Source of the DNA: Arthrobacter sp. QXT-31
GTDB taxonomy: Bacteria; Actinomycetota; Actinomycetes; Actinomycetales; Micrococcaceae
Direction: 5' to 3'
Assembly (NCBI RefSeq): GCF_001969265.1
Contig: NZ_CP019304.1
Coordinates: 4,030,001 to 4,094,000 of the forward strand
DNA: 64,000 bases
Shown here: one piece after another, positions 25,973 to 37,374 of the stretch
Layout: the number at the start of each line of letters is the position of its first letter
Position numbering within the stretch: position 1 is the stretch's first letter
The notes under the pieces: model-generated
Seen by the model: the letters and a program-made list of their open reading frames with translations, nothing else
Databases searched by the model: none
Told to the model about the DNA's origin: nothing
Position numbers and translations under genes: made by a program

Positions 25973-27076
25973 GTGGCTCACCAATGGCGCGGTGTCATCC
26001 GCGAATACGCTGACCGTTTGCCCGTAACCGAGGCAACCCGGGTCATCACCCTCGGCGAGGGCGGCACGCCCCTGGTCTACGCCCAAAAGCTCTCGGAGCT
26101 GACGGGCTCGGAGGTCTACCTCAAGGTCGAGGGCATGAACCCCACCGGCTCCTTCAAGGACCGCGGCATGACCATGGCCATGACGGCGGCTGTGGAGGCC
26201 GGTGCCAAGGCCGTGGTGTGCGCCTCCACCGGAAACACGTCCGCCTCGGCTGCGGCATACGCAACCGCCGCGGGGCTGACCTGTGCCGTGCTGGTGCCCG
26301 AAGGCAAGATCTCCATGGGCAAGCTGAGCCAGGCCATTGCCCACGGTGCCACGCTCCTGCAGGTCGACGGCAACTTCGACAACTGCCTGGACATCGCCCG
26401 CAAGCTGGGCGAGTCCTACCCGGTCTTCCTCGTGAACTCCGTGAACCCTGCCCGCATCCAGGGCCAGAAGACCGGCGCCTTCGAGATCGTCGACGCCCTG
26501 GGCGATGCCCCGGACATCCACGTGCTTCCTGTCGGCAACGCCGGAAACATCACGGCCTACTGGAAGGGGTACAAGGAGTACGCTGCCCCCTTCGAGTCCG
26601 AAACCGCCGGCACGCTGGCTCCCGTCTCCACCAAGACACCTGCCATGTGGGGCTTCCAGGCCGCCGGCGCCGCGCCGTTCGTCGCCGGCCACCCGATCAC
26701 GGAACCGGACACCATCGCCACCGCCATCCGGATCGGCAACCCGGCCTCCTGGGACGGTGCCATCGCCGCCCGTGACGAATCCGGCGGGTTCATCGATTCC
26801 GTCACTGACGAGGAGATCCTCGCCGCACACCGCTGGCTGTCCTCCCGCGAGGGCGTCTTCGTGGAGCCCGGCTCTGCCGCCGGCGTCGCAGGCCTGCTCA
26901 AGAAGCACGCCGCAGGCGAGGTGCCCGCCGGCAAGACCATCGCCATCACCGTCACCGGCCACGGCCTCAAGGACCCGCAGTGGGCCCTCCGCAGCGAGGA
27001 CGGCAGCGATGTGCAGCCCGTCAAGGTGCCGAACGACGTCGTGACCGTTGCTGCAGAACTGGGACTGGAAGACTAA
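25973..27076 (+). CDS. thrC: Threonine synthase
   Basis: PLP enzyme (367 residues) converting O-phosphohomoserine to L-threonine. The PLP lysine is in [11 protein letters not shown] (about residue 62) and the phosphate-binding loop in [15 protein letters not shown]. Length and motifs match the short actinobacterial/Bacillus form. GTG start adjoins the hom stop (TAAGTG), and the homoserine kinase gene follows after 5 bp. Confidence 0.95.
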   Translation: MAHQWRGVIREYADRLPVTEATRVITLGEGGTPLVYAQKLSELTGSEVYLKVEGMNPTGSFKDRGMTMAMTAAVEAGAKAVVCASTGNTSASAAAYATAAGLTCAVLVPEGKISMGKLSQAIAHGATLLQVDGNFDNCLDIARKLGESYPVFLVNSVNPARIQGQKTGAFEIVDALGDAPDIHVLPVGNAGNITAYWKGYKEYAAPFESETAGTLAPVSTKTPAMWGFQAAGAAPFVAGHPITEPDTIATAIRIGNPASWDGAIAARDESGGFIDSVTDEEILAAHRWLSSREGVFVEPGSAAGVAGLLKKHAAGEVPAGKTIAITVTGHGLKDPQWALRSEDGSDVQPVKVPNDVVTVAAELGLED

Positions 27077-27081
27077 TAACC

Positions 27082-28056
27082 GTGGAAACCATGCTGCCGC
27101 AGACCGCCCAGCTGCCCGCCATCCAGGCCGGGCAGCAGGTGACGGTCCGCGTTCCGGCCACCAGCGCCAACCTCGGTCCCGGCTACGACAGCCTTGGACT
27201 GGCCCTCACGCTGCACGACACCCTCACCGTGGAAAGCCTGGACAGCGGTGAGCTGATCTTCGAACTCAGCGGTGAGGGGGCCGATTCCCTTCCGCGCGAC
27301 GCCAGCCACCTGGTGGTCCGGGCGATGAACGCCGCCTTCGCGCGGCTGGGTTACCGGCACACCGGCCTGAAGATCACGGCAGAAAACGTCGTTCCGCACG
27401 GCCGTGGCCTGGGTTCGTCGGCATCCGCCGTGGTGGCAGCCGTGACGGCAGCCAACGCCCTTCTGCCGGCGGGGGAGCAGCAGGACAGGAACTGGATCCT
27501 GCAGCTGACCAGCGAGATGGAAGGCCACCCGGACAACGTCGCTCCGGCGATCTACGGCGGACTGGCGCTGTCGTGGCAGGACAGTGACCAGTACAGCACC
27601 ACGTGCGCCACTGTCGACGCTGCCGTTATCCCGGTCGTGGCTGTTCCGGACTACGAACTCTCCACCGAGGCCGCCCGCGCCCTGCTGCCTGCGTCCATTG
27701 GCCATCACGCCGCGGCGATGAACTCCGGCCGCGCGGCGCTGCTGATCCATGCCCTCACCCAGAAGCCTGAATTCCTGCTCGCCGGGACCGAGGACTTCCT
27801 GCACCAGAGCTACCGTGCCGAGGCCATGCGGCCCAGCGCCAGCCTCATCAAGGCCCTGCGCGGAGCCGGCCACGCCGCCGTTGTCTCCGGTGCAGGACCC
27901 ACGGTCATGGTCGTGGCAAATGGCGAGGCGGAAGCCGCCACAGTCCTGGAATTCATTGCCGCGTTCTCCGAGGCAAATACGCCGGATATCAACTGGCGTG
28001 TGATGAAGCTGGCAGTGGACGTTGAAGGTGCTAAAGTGGGAGTGCACCGGCGGTAA
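27082..28056 (+). CDS. thrB: Homoserine kinase
   Basis: GHMP-family kinase (324 residues) that phosphorylates homoserine, supplying ThrC. It shows the N-terminal PATSANLGPGYDSLGLAL, the phosphate loop PHGRGLGSSASAVVAAV (about residue 105 on) and the C-terminal SGAGPTVMVVA. I chose GTG at 27082, 11 bases after GGAAG; an ATG three codons later is possible. It ends the amino-acid operon, and no terminator is visible before the rho leader. Confidence 0.93.
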   Translation: METMLPQTAQLPAIQAGQQVTVRVPATSANLGPGYDSLGLALTLHDTLTVESLDSGELIFELSGEGADSLPRDASHLVVRAMNAAFARLGYRHTGLKITAENVVPHGRGLGSSASAVVAAVTAANALLPAGEQQDRNWILQLTSEMEGHPDNVAPAIYGGLALSWQDSDQYSTTCATVDAAVIPVVAVPDYELSTEAARALLPASIGHHAAAMNSGRAALLIHALTQKPEFLLAGTEDFLHQSYRAEAMRPSASLIKALRGAGHAAVVSGAGPTVMVVANGEAEAATVLEFIAAFSEANTPDINWRVMKLAVDVEGAKVGVHRR

Positions 28057-28499
28057 CACCGCATGCAGTCTCCGCAGTCTCTACCGCATTTAGTGAATAC
28101 CGCATTTACATTGATGCAGCCAGACGGCGATTCTGCAGTCGAGAGGGCCCTGCAGCCAAGAGACCGTGCAGTCAACGACCCCCAGGATGGCCTTTATCGG
28201 TCATCGGGTCAGAATCTGCTTCGATCTGCTGCTGCTGCTTCGATCTCTTATTGCGCGACTTCCTTCGGCGCCACCTGCTTGGCCTGGCCAGGAACCTACA
28301 GAGTGTTTGTGTTCCCTGAACCGCCAGTCCGCCGTCCCGCCAGCTATGCGGGGCGATTGAAGGTGATCAGTATCCGGCCCTGCTGGCCGAACTCCAACCG
28401 GCAAGGCCGACATCCCGGCTGCAGATCTGAACTGCAGCCCAGATCCAATCATCGCGTCCAGCTCACAGTCTGGACGCCGTCGAGGGGGAAGGATCCTTC
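28057..28499 (+). other. Long leader/intergenic region upstream of rho
   Basis: 443 bases without a recognised gene. It is lower in GC than the flanks and contains close direct repeats: GCAGTCTC twice (28065, 28074), TACCGCATTTA twice (28082, 28098) and CTGCTTCGATCT twice (28216, 28235). One frame stays open from ATG 28063 to a TGA overlapping the rho GTG (146 codons), but codon use (TTA, CTA, AGA, AGG, CGA, TCT) is unlike neighbouring genes. It could be an untranslated regulatory leader, since rho is often autoregulated through its 5' region. Confidence 0.5.
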
Positions 28500-30668
<2,169 letters not shown>

Positions 30669-30709
30669 CGTCGCGTAACCGCTGGTTTCTGGCGGTTCCG
30701 CGCGCTGGC

Positions 30710-30826
30710 GCCGCACGGATTTTTCCGCCCCCGCCCCTACGCTGGGAGGCTTGCGATCTTCGATCGCGAGCCTCCCAGCTCCGGCAGGCCCGATGCCACT
30801 CCCGGGGCGGAAAAAATCCGTGCGGC
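30710..30826. repeat. 117-bp nested inverted repeat between rho and prfA
   Basis: Outer arms (30710-30731 and 30804-30826) pair over 22 bp with one bulged A. Inside, a second hairpin at 30741-30779 has an 18-bp stem with a single G-T pair and a TTC loop. The outer arm carries a T5/A6 run next to GC-rich DNA, so it could terminate transcription from both sides. The size and terminal inverted repeats also suit a miniature mobile element or a structured RNA. No target duplication is evident. Confidence 0.75.
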
Positions 30827-30859
30827 TTCGTCGTTAACTCGCCACCCGCGGTCCATCAC

Positions 30860-30865
30860 TAGACT
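30860..30865 (+). promoter_or_regulatory. Possible -10 box TAGACT of prfA
   Basis: TAGACT lies about 28 bases before the prfA ATG, which has its own ribosome site (AAAGAGG). No good -35 is visible. It follows the nested inverted repeat directly. Confidence 0.35.
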
Positions 30866-30893
30866 TGGTTACAAGTCGAAAGAGGTTTTGAAA

Positions 30894-31967
30894 ATGTTTG
30901 AGTCCGTACAGGGCCTGTTGGATGAGCATGATTCCATCCAGGCGCAGTTGGGGGATCCGGCTGTTTATGCTGACCAGAAGCTCGCCCGGAAGCTGGGGCG
31001 GCGGTCTGCACAGCTGAATGGCATTGTGGAGGCCTACCACAAGTGGGAAGGTCTCCGGGATGACCTTGCGGCTGCCAAGGAGATGGCTGCCGAGGACCCT
31101 GAGTTTGCTGCCGAGGTGCCTGAACTGGAGGAAGCCCTGGAGACGGCTGCGGCGCGGCTGCGGCGGCTGCTGATTCCGCGGGACCCGGACGATGCACGCA
31201 ACGTGATCCTCGAGGTCAAGGGCGGCGAAGGCGGCGACGAGGCTGCCCTGTTCGCCGGCGACCTGCTGCGTATGTACACCCGCTACGCGGAGTCCCGGGG
31301 CTGGAAGACCGAGATCATCTCGGCCACCGAGTCCGACCTCGGCGGCTTCAAGGACGTCCAGGTGGCCGTCAAGGGCAGCTCCAATGATCCGGCCGAAGGC
31401 GTTTACGCACGGCTCAAGTTCGAGGGCGGTGTGCACCGTGTCCAGCGTGTGCCCGTGACTGAATCGCAGGGCCGCATCCACACGTCGGCCGCCGGCGTCC
31501 TGGTCCTGCCCGAGGTGGATGAGCCCGAAGAGCTCGAAATCAACCAGAACGACCTCAAGATTGACGTGTACCGTTCCTCGGGGCCTGGCGGCCAGTCCGT
31601 CAACACCACCGACTCCGCGGTCCGCATCACGCACCTCCCCACCGGAATCGTCGTGGCCATGCAGAACGAGAAGTCCCAGCTGCAGAACCGTGAAGCAGGC
31701 ATGCGCGTCCTCCGCGCCCGTATCCTGGCCCACCAGCAGGAGCAGATCGACGCCGCCAACTCCGAGCAGCGGAAGTCCCAGATCCGCACCATGGACCGGT
31801 CCGAGCGCATCCGCACGTACAACTACCCGGAGAACCGGATCGCCGACCACCGCACCGGCTACAAGGCTTACAACCTTGACCAGGTCATGAACGGCGACCT
31901 CGAACCGGTCATCCAGTCCGCCATCGAGATGGACGAGCAGGCGCGGCTGGACGCCATCGGCGACTAG
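30894..31967 (+). CDS. prfA: Peptide chain release factor 1
   Basis: RF1, 357 residues, reads UAA and UAG in the ribosomal A site. The catalytic GGQ is in [15 protein letters not shown] (about residues 229-231), and the stop-codon-reading tripeptide region is [16 protein letters not shown] (P-V-T, an accepted P-x-T variant). I chose ATG at 30894, eight bases after AAAGAGG; a TTG two codons earlier is also in frame. It is followed by prmC, whose product methylates the GGQ glutamine. Confidence 0.95.
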   Translation: MFESVQGLLDEHDSIQAQLGDPAVYADQKLARKLGRRSAQLNGIVEAYHKWEGLRDDLAAAKEMAAEDPEFAAEVPELEEALETAAARLRRLLIPRDPDDARNVILEVKGGEGGDEAALFAGDLLRMYTRYAESRGWKTEIISATESDLGGFKDVQVAVKGSSNDPAEGVYARLKFEGGVHRVQRVPVTESQGRIHTSAAGVLVLPEVDEPEELEINQNDLKIDVYRSSGPGGQSVNTTDSAVRITHLPTGIVVAMQNEKSQLQNREAGMRVLRARILAHQQEQIDAANSEQRKSQIRTMDRSERIRTYNYPENRIADHRTGYKAYNLDQVMNGDLEPVIQSAIEMDEQARLDAIGD

Positions 31968-31981
31968 GAGCCCCCGGATAC

Positions 31982-32896
31982 ATGACGTCGGAGCACACTC
32001 CGGAGCCGGCTGAGCACAGCCAGCCTGCGCAGTCCCTGGCTGCCGCGGTCCGTGAGGCAACGGAACGCCTTACCGAGGCCGGTGTCCCCAGCCCCCGGGT
32101 GGATGCCGAACTCCTGGCGGACCACCTGCTGGGGGTTGGGTTGGGCCGGCTGCGGGCCATGTTGCTCGGCGATGCTCCCGCCCCGGCCGGCTACGCCGAA
32201 CTCGTTGCCGAGCGGGCCACGCGCGTTCCGCTCCAGCACATCACCGGCGTCGCCCACTTCCGCTACCTTCAGCTCGCGGTGGGTCCCGGCGTCTTCATTC
32301 CCCGCCCGGAGACGGAAGCTGTGGTGCAGCTGGTCATCGACCGGCTGCGGGCACTGGAACGTGCCGGTGTGGTCCGCCCGAAGGTGGTGGACCTGGGAAC
32401 CGGCTCCGGTGCGATTGCCGGTTCAATCGCGCACGAGGTGCCCGAGGCCGAGGTCTTCGCGGTGGAGTTCAGCGAATTCGCGCACGCCTGGGCGGCGAAG
32501 AACCTCCGCCCGCTCGGGGTCACCCTGCTGCTGGGGGACCTGCGAAACGCCCTGCCGGAACTCAACGGAACGTTCGACGTCGTGGTTTCCAACCCGCCGT
32601 ACATTCCCGCCGAAGCGATCCCCAACGAACCGGAGGTGGCGCTCCATGACCCGCCGGAAGCGCTTTACGGCGGGGGAGCGGACGGTATGGAACTGCCGAC
32701 GGCGGCGGCCGCCTCGGCGGCCCGCCTCCTGGTTCCCGGCGGCTACTTCGTGATGGAACACGCCGAGGTCCAGGCTGGCTGGATATCGACGATGCTGAAC
32801 CGGACCGGGCTGTGGACCGACGTCACCACGCACTTTGACCTGAATGGCAAGGAACGTGCCACCAGCGCCGTCCTTGCTTTTCCGCCCGCGGAGTAA
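31982..32896 (+). CDS. prmC: Release factor glutamine N5-methyltransferase
   Basis: SAM-dependent methyltransferase of 304 residues that methylates the glutamine of the RF GGQ motif. It shows the N-terminal helical domain, the SAM loop VVDLGTGSGAIAGS (about residue 135), and the hallmark NPPY (204-207) that holds the substrate glutamine. It begins 14 bp after prfA, a widely conserved pair, and is followed by tsaC. Confidence 0.94.
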   Translation: MTSEHTPEPAEHSQPAQSLAAAVREATERLTEAGVPSPRVDAELLADHLLGVGLGRLRAMLLGDAPAPAGYAELVAERATRVPLQHITGVAHFRYLQLAVGPGVFIPRPETEAVVQLVIDRLRALERAGVVRPKVVDLGTGSGAIAGSIAHEVPEAEVFAVEFSEFAHAWAAKNLRPLGVTLLLGDLRNALPELNGTFDVVVSNPPYIPAEAIPNEPEVALHDPPEALYGGGADGMELPTAAAASAARLLVPGGYFVMEHAEVQAGWISTMLNRTGLWTDVTTHFDLNGKERATSAVLAFPPAE

Positions 32897-32911
32897 TGAA
32901 AGAATGAGGCA

Positions 32912-33670
32912 GTGACCACTACGTACAACTGCACGGCCGACGACGAGCGGACCGCCGGTATCGCGCACGCACGGCGGGCGATCCTCGAGAAGAAATGCGT
33001 TGTCCTTCCCACGGACACCGTCTACGGAATTGCGGCCGACGCCTTTTCCCCGCAGGCGGTCACCATGCTGCTGGTTTCCAAGGGCCGCGGCCGGAACATG
33101 CCGCCACCGGTCCTGATTCCGCGGCTGAATGCGCTCGACGGGCTGGCCACCGACGTGTACCCGGATGCCCGCCAGTTGGCCGAGGCTTTTTGGCCCGGCG
33201 GACTGACCCTGATCTTCCATGCCCAGCCGTCGCTCGACTGGGACCTGGGCGAAACCAAGGGCACCGTTGCCCTTCGCATTCCGGACGATGAGGTGGCCAT
33301 CGACCTGCTGACCGTCACCGGCCCCCTCGCCGTATCCTCGGCGAACCGGACGGGCCAGGCACCGGCACAGACAGCCTTTGAAGCACGTACCCAGCTCGCG
33401 GAGTCTGTCGAGGTGTACCTTGAGGCCGGCTTCCGCCCGGTCGAGGGAACGGACGCCACGCCGTCCACCATCGTGGATGCCACATCCCTGCCGCTGCGCG
33501 TGGTCCGGGAGGGGGCCATCAGCCTGGAACGGCTGCGCGAGGTGGTTCCCGGAATTCTCGATATCAACGGCAATGCAGCCGACGAGCCCGACGTGACGGT
33601 AATCGAGACTCAGGCCGTACCAGAAGCTGTGCAGGCCGACGCCGGCGAAAAGCCCGCAAGCGCCGAATGA
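32912..33670 (+). CDS. tsaC: L-threonylcarbamoyladenylate synthase (TsaC/Sua5 family)
   Basis: Makes threonylcarbamoyl-AMP for the t6A modification of tRNAs reading ANN codons. The 252-residue protein has the YrdC/SUA5 core with KKCVVLPTDTVYGIAADA (about residues 30-47), KGRGRNMPPPVLI and SSANRTGQ; the C-terminal tail (about 215-252) is acidic and shorter than the full Sua5 domain. GTG start at 32912. Its end overlaps the next gene by four bases (ATGA), linking tRNA modification with a glycosyltransferase gene in one transcript. Confidence 0.9.
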   Translation: MTTTYNCTADDERTAGIAHARRAILEKKCVVLPTDTVYGIAADAFSPQAVTMLLVSKGRGRNMPPPVLIPRLNALDGLATDVYPDARQLAEAFWPGGLTLIFHAQPSLDWDLGETKGTVALRIPDDEVAIDLLTVTGPLAVSSANRTGQAPAQTAFEARTQLAESVEVYLEAGFRPVEGTDATPSTIVDATSLPLRVVREGAISLERLREVVPGILDINGNAADEPDVTVIETQAVPEAVQADAGEKPASAE

Positions 33671-34467
33671 CGCTGCAGAGGCAACCCATACCGGTCCTCG
33701 GCGTGGATGCCACGCCCCTGGACGTCGAAGGACTGACCGCAGTCCTCAACGGATACCTGGCTGACGGCGCCACCAGGACCGTCGTCGGACACAATCTCCA
33801 CAGCGTGACGCTGTTCCACTCCGAGCCGCAGTTCCGGAAGTTCTACGAGAACAGCGACGTTGTCCTTCTGGACGGCGCACCTGTCCTGTGGCTATGGGGG
33901 AGGGGCCGGCAAAAGGGTGGCAATGAAAAGCCAGGCTCCGGGACTCCAGGCTCGAAGACAACGCCCGTCATGGACTACCGGCTCGGTTCGACAGACTGGA
34001 TTCCTGCCCTGGGCCGGCTGGACGGCCTCCACCGCATCGCCGTCATCGGCGCCGGGGCGGCCGCGAACGCCAAGGCCGTCGCGAAGCTGCGGGCCATCGT
34101 CCCGGGTGCCACGGTCTCCGGAATGCCGGGGGAGGACTGGAACCCGGAGCTGGAAGAGAAGGCTGCCGCGTGGCTTGCGGAACTCCAGCCGCAGCTGGTG
34201 CTGATCGGCCTCGGCATGCCGCTGCAGGAAGAGGTGCTGTGGCGCCGCCTGCCGGCGCTGCCGCCCGCAATCTACTGCGCGGTCGGGGGAGCGATTGAAC
34301 AGATCGCCGGGATCCAGAAGCTGGCGCCCCGCTGGCTGGGCCGGCTGGGGCTGGAGTGGGCCTGGCGGCTGCTGCTGCATCCGCGCCGCGTGGCATACCG
34401 CGTGTTCGGCGAGCCGTGGGTCCTGCTGGCTCTCCTGGTGCGGCGCTGGCTGCGCGGGCAAGCCTAA
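33667..34467 (+). CDS. WecB/TagA/CpsF family glycosyltransferase
   Basis: GT26-family enzyme, 266 residues, that adds a second sugar (often ManNAc or ManNAcA) to a lipid-linked GlcNAc in cell-wall polysaccharide assembly. Family features are HNLHSVTLFHSEPQFRKFYEN, LLDGAPVLWLWGR and the C-terminal LVLIGLGMPLQEEVLWRRLP...CAVGGAIEQIAG. The frame contains a short Gly/Lys/Pro-rich insert near residues 80-98. It is translationally coupled to tsaC. Nearby genes encode a GT2 transferase and a WecA-type initiating enzyme, so an envelope glycan pathway is likely. Confidence 0.87.
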   Translation: MTLQRQPIPVLGVDATPLDVEGLTAVLNGYLADGATRTVVGHNLHSVTLFHSEPQFRKFYENSDVVLLDGAPVLWLWGRGRQKGGNEKPGSGTPGSKTTPVMDYRLGSTDWIPALGRLDGLHRIAVIGAGAAANAKAVAKLRAIVPGATVSGMPGEDWNPELEEKAAAWLAELQPQLVLIGLGMPLQEEVLWRRLPALPPAIYCAVGGAIEQIAGIQKLAPRWLGRLGLEWAWRLLLHPRRVAYRVFGEPWVLLALLVRRWLRGQA

Positions 34468-34493
34468 GGAGACAGGACTGACGGGGCAGCCCC

Positions 34494-34509
34494 GGCGGGG
34501 CACCCCGCC
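34494..34509. terminator. GC-rich hairpin between convergent glycosyltransferase genes
   Basis: GGCGGGG-CA-CCCCGCC forms a 7-bp stem in a run of overlapping GC inverted repeats. It has no T-run, so a Rho-independent role is uncertain. Confidence 0.35.
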
Positions 34510-34514
34510 CCGGA

Positions 34515-35411
34515 TTAAAAGTTCTGGTCCTTCAGCGGTGCAAACCCCTTGCCCCGGAGCCCTGTGGAGAAGGCCCGGAACCAGTCCGCCAGTCCACGGA
34601 GATCGCCCCTGCGGAGGAAGTAGCCCAGGTAGCCGCCCACATCTGCCACCAGGGACTTGACCCGGAAGTGGCGGCGGATCAGGTACCCGCGGTTGCGGTA
34701 GTAGTAATAGCGCTTGAAGGCGCTCTCCGGGACGATAACGTGCCAGCGGGCGCCAAACACGTGCTTTGTTTCCGAAAACGCGTGCGGGTGCATGATCGCG
34801 GCCGTGGTGACAGTGCCGAACCGGATGCCGGCCTTGCGCAGCCGGATGGTGAAGTCCACCTCGTCGCCGCGGATGAAAAGCCGCATGTCCGGCAGGCCCA
34901 CCTTGAAGAAGACGTCCGAGCGGATGAGCGCGCCGTTGAAGAAGTGCCCGTCGTGGGGCAGGAAGCCGACCTTCTCCAATGCGGCCCGGTCATGGGTGAC
35001 CTTGCCGTCCAGGCGGAAGAAGAAGGAGAGCTGGTCGGGGTGGCCCGGGGCCACCACCAGGGGAACCACAGCCTCCAGGTCGCGCGCCTCCGCTTCGCGG
35101 ATCAGCGTGGCCAGGCAGTCGGCGTCCGCCGGCTCGGCGTCGTCGTCCATCATCCAGACCCAGTCCGCGCCGCTGGCGACGGCCTTCAGGGCCGCGAGGG
35201 AGAAGCCTCCGGCGCCGCCAAGGTTGGCCTCGGAGCGGACGTAGTCCACGTTCGCATGCTGTGCCGCCACGTCCCTGGCAGGCTTCGTTCCGCTGTCAAC
35301 GAGGCAGATGGTGGACACCGGGGCGGTCTGGCCATTGATGGCCTTCAGCAGGACTGCGAGCTCATCGGGGCGGTCAAACGTCACGGCGGCAACTGCGACC
35401 GACACTGGCAT
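34515..35411 (-). CDS. Glycosyltransferase family 2 protein
   Basis: Cytosolic GT-A transferase of 298 residues. The nucleotide-binding start is VAVAAVTFDRPDELAVLL, the metal-binding DxD-type motif is WMMDDDAEP (about residues 92-100) and the acceptor region is LFIRGDEVDFTIRLRKAG. The pattern resembles galactofuranosyl/rhamnosyl GT2 enzymes such as GlfT-type proteins, but the sugar cannot be assigned. ATG at 35411 follows AAAGGA by eight bases; an open extension to 35564 lacks support. It is the only leftward gene in this stretch. Confidence 0.85.
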   Translation of the reverse strand: MPVSVAVAAVTFDRPDELAVLLKAINGQTAPVSTICLVDSGTKPARDVAAQHANVDYVRSEANLGGAGGFSLAALKAVASGADWVWMMDDDAEPADADCLATLIREAEARDLEAVVPLVVAPGHPDQLSFFFRLDGKVTHDRAALEKVGFLPHDGHFFNGALIRSDVFFKVGLPDMRLFIRGDEVDFTIRLRKAGIRFGTVTTAAIMHPHAFSETKHVFGARWHVIVPESAFKRYYYYRNRGYLIRRHFRVKSLVADVGGYLGYFLRRGDLRGLADWFRAFSTGLRGKGFAPLKDQNF

Positions 35412-35670
35412 TGCGGGGATCCTTTCAGCACAGCCGTCGGCAAGTTTCCCGCCGGCATGAGGCCGTGTGACGCGAAGCGATGTACCCGTTGGCGTTAGTA
35501 TCTTGACTAGAGTCCACTGTAATACAGCCCCGTCAGGCACTATGCACTGCCTGTCTGTGCGCATGGCGACGGAGAAGTTTCATTTATTGCTCAGATCCAT
35601 ACCTATCGAGCCCGCACGGTCCGCCCGGCCTGACCCCGAATCCGTATCCGTATAATCTGGTGGCCGCGCC

Positions 35671-36798
35671 ATGATCATGTACCTGTCCATGATGCTCACA
35701 GCGGCGGTCGTCTCCTACGGGGCAACGTGGGGCGCGCGCCTGATCGGCAACCGGCTTGAGCTGTTCGCCCCGATCCGCAGCCGGGACATGCATTCAAGCC
35801 CGGTGTCGCGGCTCGGCGGGCTGGGTATCTTCGCGGGCGTCCTGGTGGCGCTGGCAGTGGCCAGCCAGTCCTTCTTCGTTAAGGACATCTTCCGGAACAA
35901 CGGCGCTCCATGGGGCGTGCTGGCCGGCGCTGCCGTCATCGTGCTGGTGGGGGTGGCGGACGACCTTCTGGACCTCCGCTGGTGGATCAAGCTGATCGGG
36001 CAGGCTTTGGCCGCGCTCGTGGTGGCGGTCTGGGGCGTGCGCATGGCCATTATCCCGTTCGTTCCGGAGCCGATCCGCTTCGACTCGGACCCGGTAAACA
36101 TCGCCCTCACCACCATCCTCATCGTGGTCACGATGAACGCGTTCAACTTCATTGACGGGCTGGACGGGCTGGCCGCCGGGGTGGCCATTATTGGCGGCTC
36201 CGCGTTCTTCCTGACCGCCTACTGGGTCCACCGGAACGCGCCCATCCTGGACCGTTCGGACCTCGCCACGCTGCTGACGGCAGTCCTCGTTGGCAGCTGC
36301 CTTGGCTTCCTGCCGCACAACTGGTTTCCGTCAAAGATCTTCATGGGCGATTCCGGCGCCATGCTGATAGGGCTGCTGATGGCGTCCGCCGGTGTGGTCT
36401 CAACGGGCCAGATCACCTCAGGCCTCTATGACCGGGTGAACGGTATCCCCACGATTGTCCCCATCCTGCTGCCGTTTGCTGTCCTGTTCCTGCCGCTGCT
36501 GGATCTTTGCCTCGCGGTGGTGCGCCGCACCGCCGTCGGCCGTTCACCCTGGTCAGCGGACCGCGGGCACTTGCACCACAAGCTGATGGACATCGGGTAC
36601 TCCCACCGCACCGCGGTGATGCTGCTTTACCTGTGGGCGGCTGTGCTCTCTTTCGGCGGCCTCGCGTTCGCCGTCTACCCCTGGCAGGTGGTGCTCGCGG
36701 TGGTCATCGCTGCCACGCTGGTCATGGGACTTGTCACGGCATGGCCTTATCTAAGCCGCCGGGGCGAGAACAGCGGGGTGGGGCCAACACCGCAGTAG
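35671..36798 (+). CDS. wecA: MraY/WecA-like undecaprenyl-phosphate GlcNAc-1-phosphate transferase
   Basis: Integral membrane enzyme (375 residues, about 10-11 helices) that moves GlcNAc-1-P from UDP-GlcNAc to undecaprenyl phosphate, starting wall-polysaccharide synthesis. It shows FNFIDGLDGLAAG (catalytic Asp pair), FPSKIFMGDSGAM and DRGHLHHKLMDIG; the last is the WecA/TagO-type HxHH carbohydrate loop rather than that of MraY. ATG at 35671 has only a weak GGTGG upstream. The 259 bases before it contain no gene I can support. It precedes the ATP synthase cluster. Confidence 0.88.
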   Translation: MIMYLSMMLTAAVVSYGATWGARLIGNRLELFAPIRSRDMHSSPVSRLGGLGIFAGVLVALAVASQSFFVKDIFRNNGAPWGVLAGAAVIVLVGVADDLLDLRWWIKLIGQALAALVVAVWGVRMAIIPFVPEPIRFDSDPVNIALTTILIVVTMNAFNFIDGLDGLAAGVAIIGGSAFFLTAYWVHRNAPILDRSDLATLLTAVLVGSCLGFLPHNWFPSKIFMGDSGAMLIGLLMASAGVVSTGQITSGLYDRVNGIPTIVPILLPFAVLFLPLLDLCLAVVRRTAVGRSPWSADRGHLHHKLMDIGYSHRTAVMLLYLWAAVLSFGGLAFAVYPWQVVLAVVIAATLVMGLVTAWPYLSRRGENSGVGPTPQ

Positions 36799-36888
36799 GG
36801 CCGCTTTTCGGAAAATTTCTATCTCATGTAGAATTCAGGTGCAGGCATTTCCTGCACCACTCCACCCTGCCCCGAAGATTGGGTTCGC

Positions 36889-37374
36889 ATGACCTCCAAC
36901 GCCGAGCCCGGACCTGCGTCCGGCAAAGGAACCGTTGGCGTCTCCGGGCCCACGCGGTCCCTCTGGCTGGGGCTGCTGGGACTCAGTTCCGCAGTCGCGG
37001 GCAGCGCCCTGGTCATCACCGGCGTGGTCGCTGCCATGCTGGATGGCTGGACCGGTGCTGTCTCCAGCGGTCTTGGTGGATTGCTGGTGGTTGTGTTCTT
37101 TGCAATCAGCCTGCTCATCGGACACTTTGTGGGGCGCAACAACCCCTCAGGCGCCATCGGACTGTTCGTGGCGACATACTTCGTCAAGGTCATCGGGTTC
37201 GCCGTGGTTCTTTTCGCCATCGGTGCCCCCGGCTGGCTGCACGGCCGCTGGTTCGTGCTTGGCGCCGTCGTGGCAGTAGTCACCTGGCAGGCAGCCGAGA
37301 TCTATGGCTTTAGCAAGGCCCGGCTGCAGATCTACAACGACCCTGAACCTGACAAGGGGAGCACCGATGAATAA
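36889..37374 (+). CDS. Small polytopic membrane protein upstream of the ATP synthase operon (AtpI-like)
   Basis: 161 residues with four predicted membrane helices (about 26-48, 54-80, 92-110 and 116-138), a polar N-terminus and a charged tail. Position, size and topology fit the AtpI/uncI-like proteins encoded ahead of atpB in many operons, which help c-ring assembly or ion supply. Sequence identity to AtpI is not obvious to me. Its last eight bases overlap the next small membrane gene, so both are in the atp transcript. Confidence 0.7.
   Translation: MTSNAEPGPASGKGTVGVSGPTRSLWLGLLGLSSAVAGSALVITGVVAAMLDGWTGAVSSGLGGLLVVVFFAISLLIGHFVGRNNPSGAIGLFVATYFVKVIGFAVVLFAIGAPGWLHGRWFVLGAVVAVVTWQAAEIYGFSKARLQIYNDPEPDKGSTDE

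Noticed and set aside
35467..35655. 62-codon frame before the wecA-type gene
   Set aside because: No ribosome site or recognisable product, and codon use is poor; treated as intergenic.
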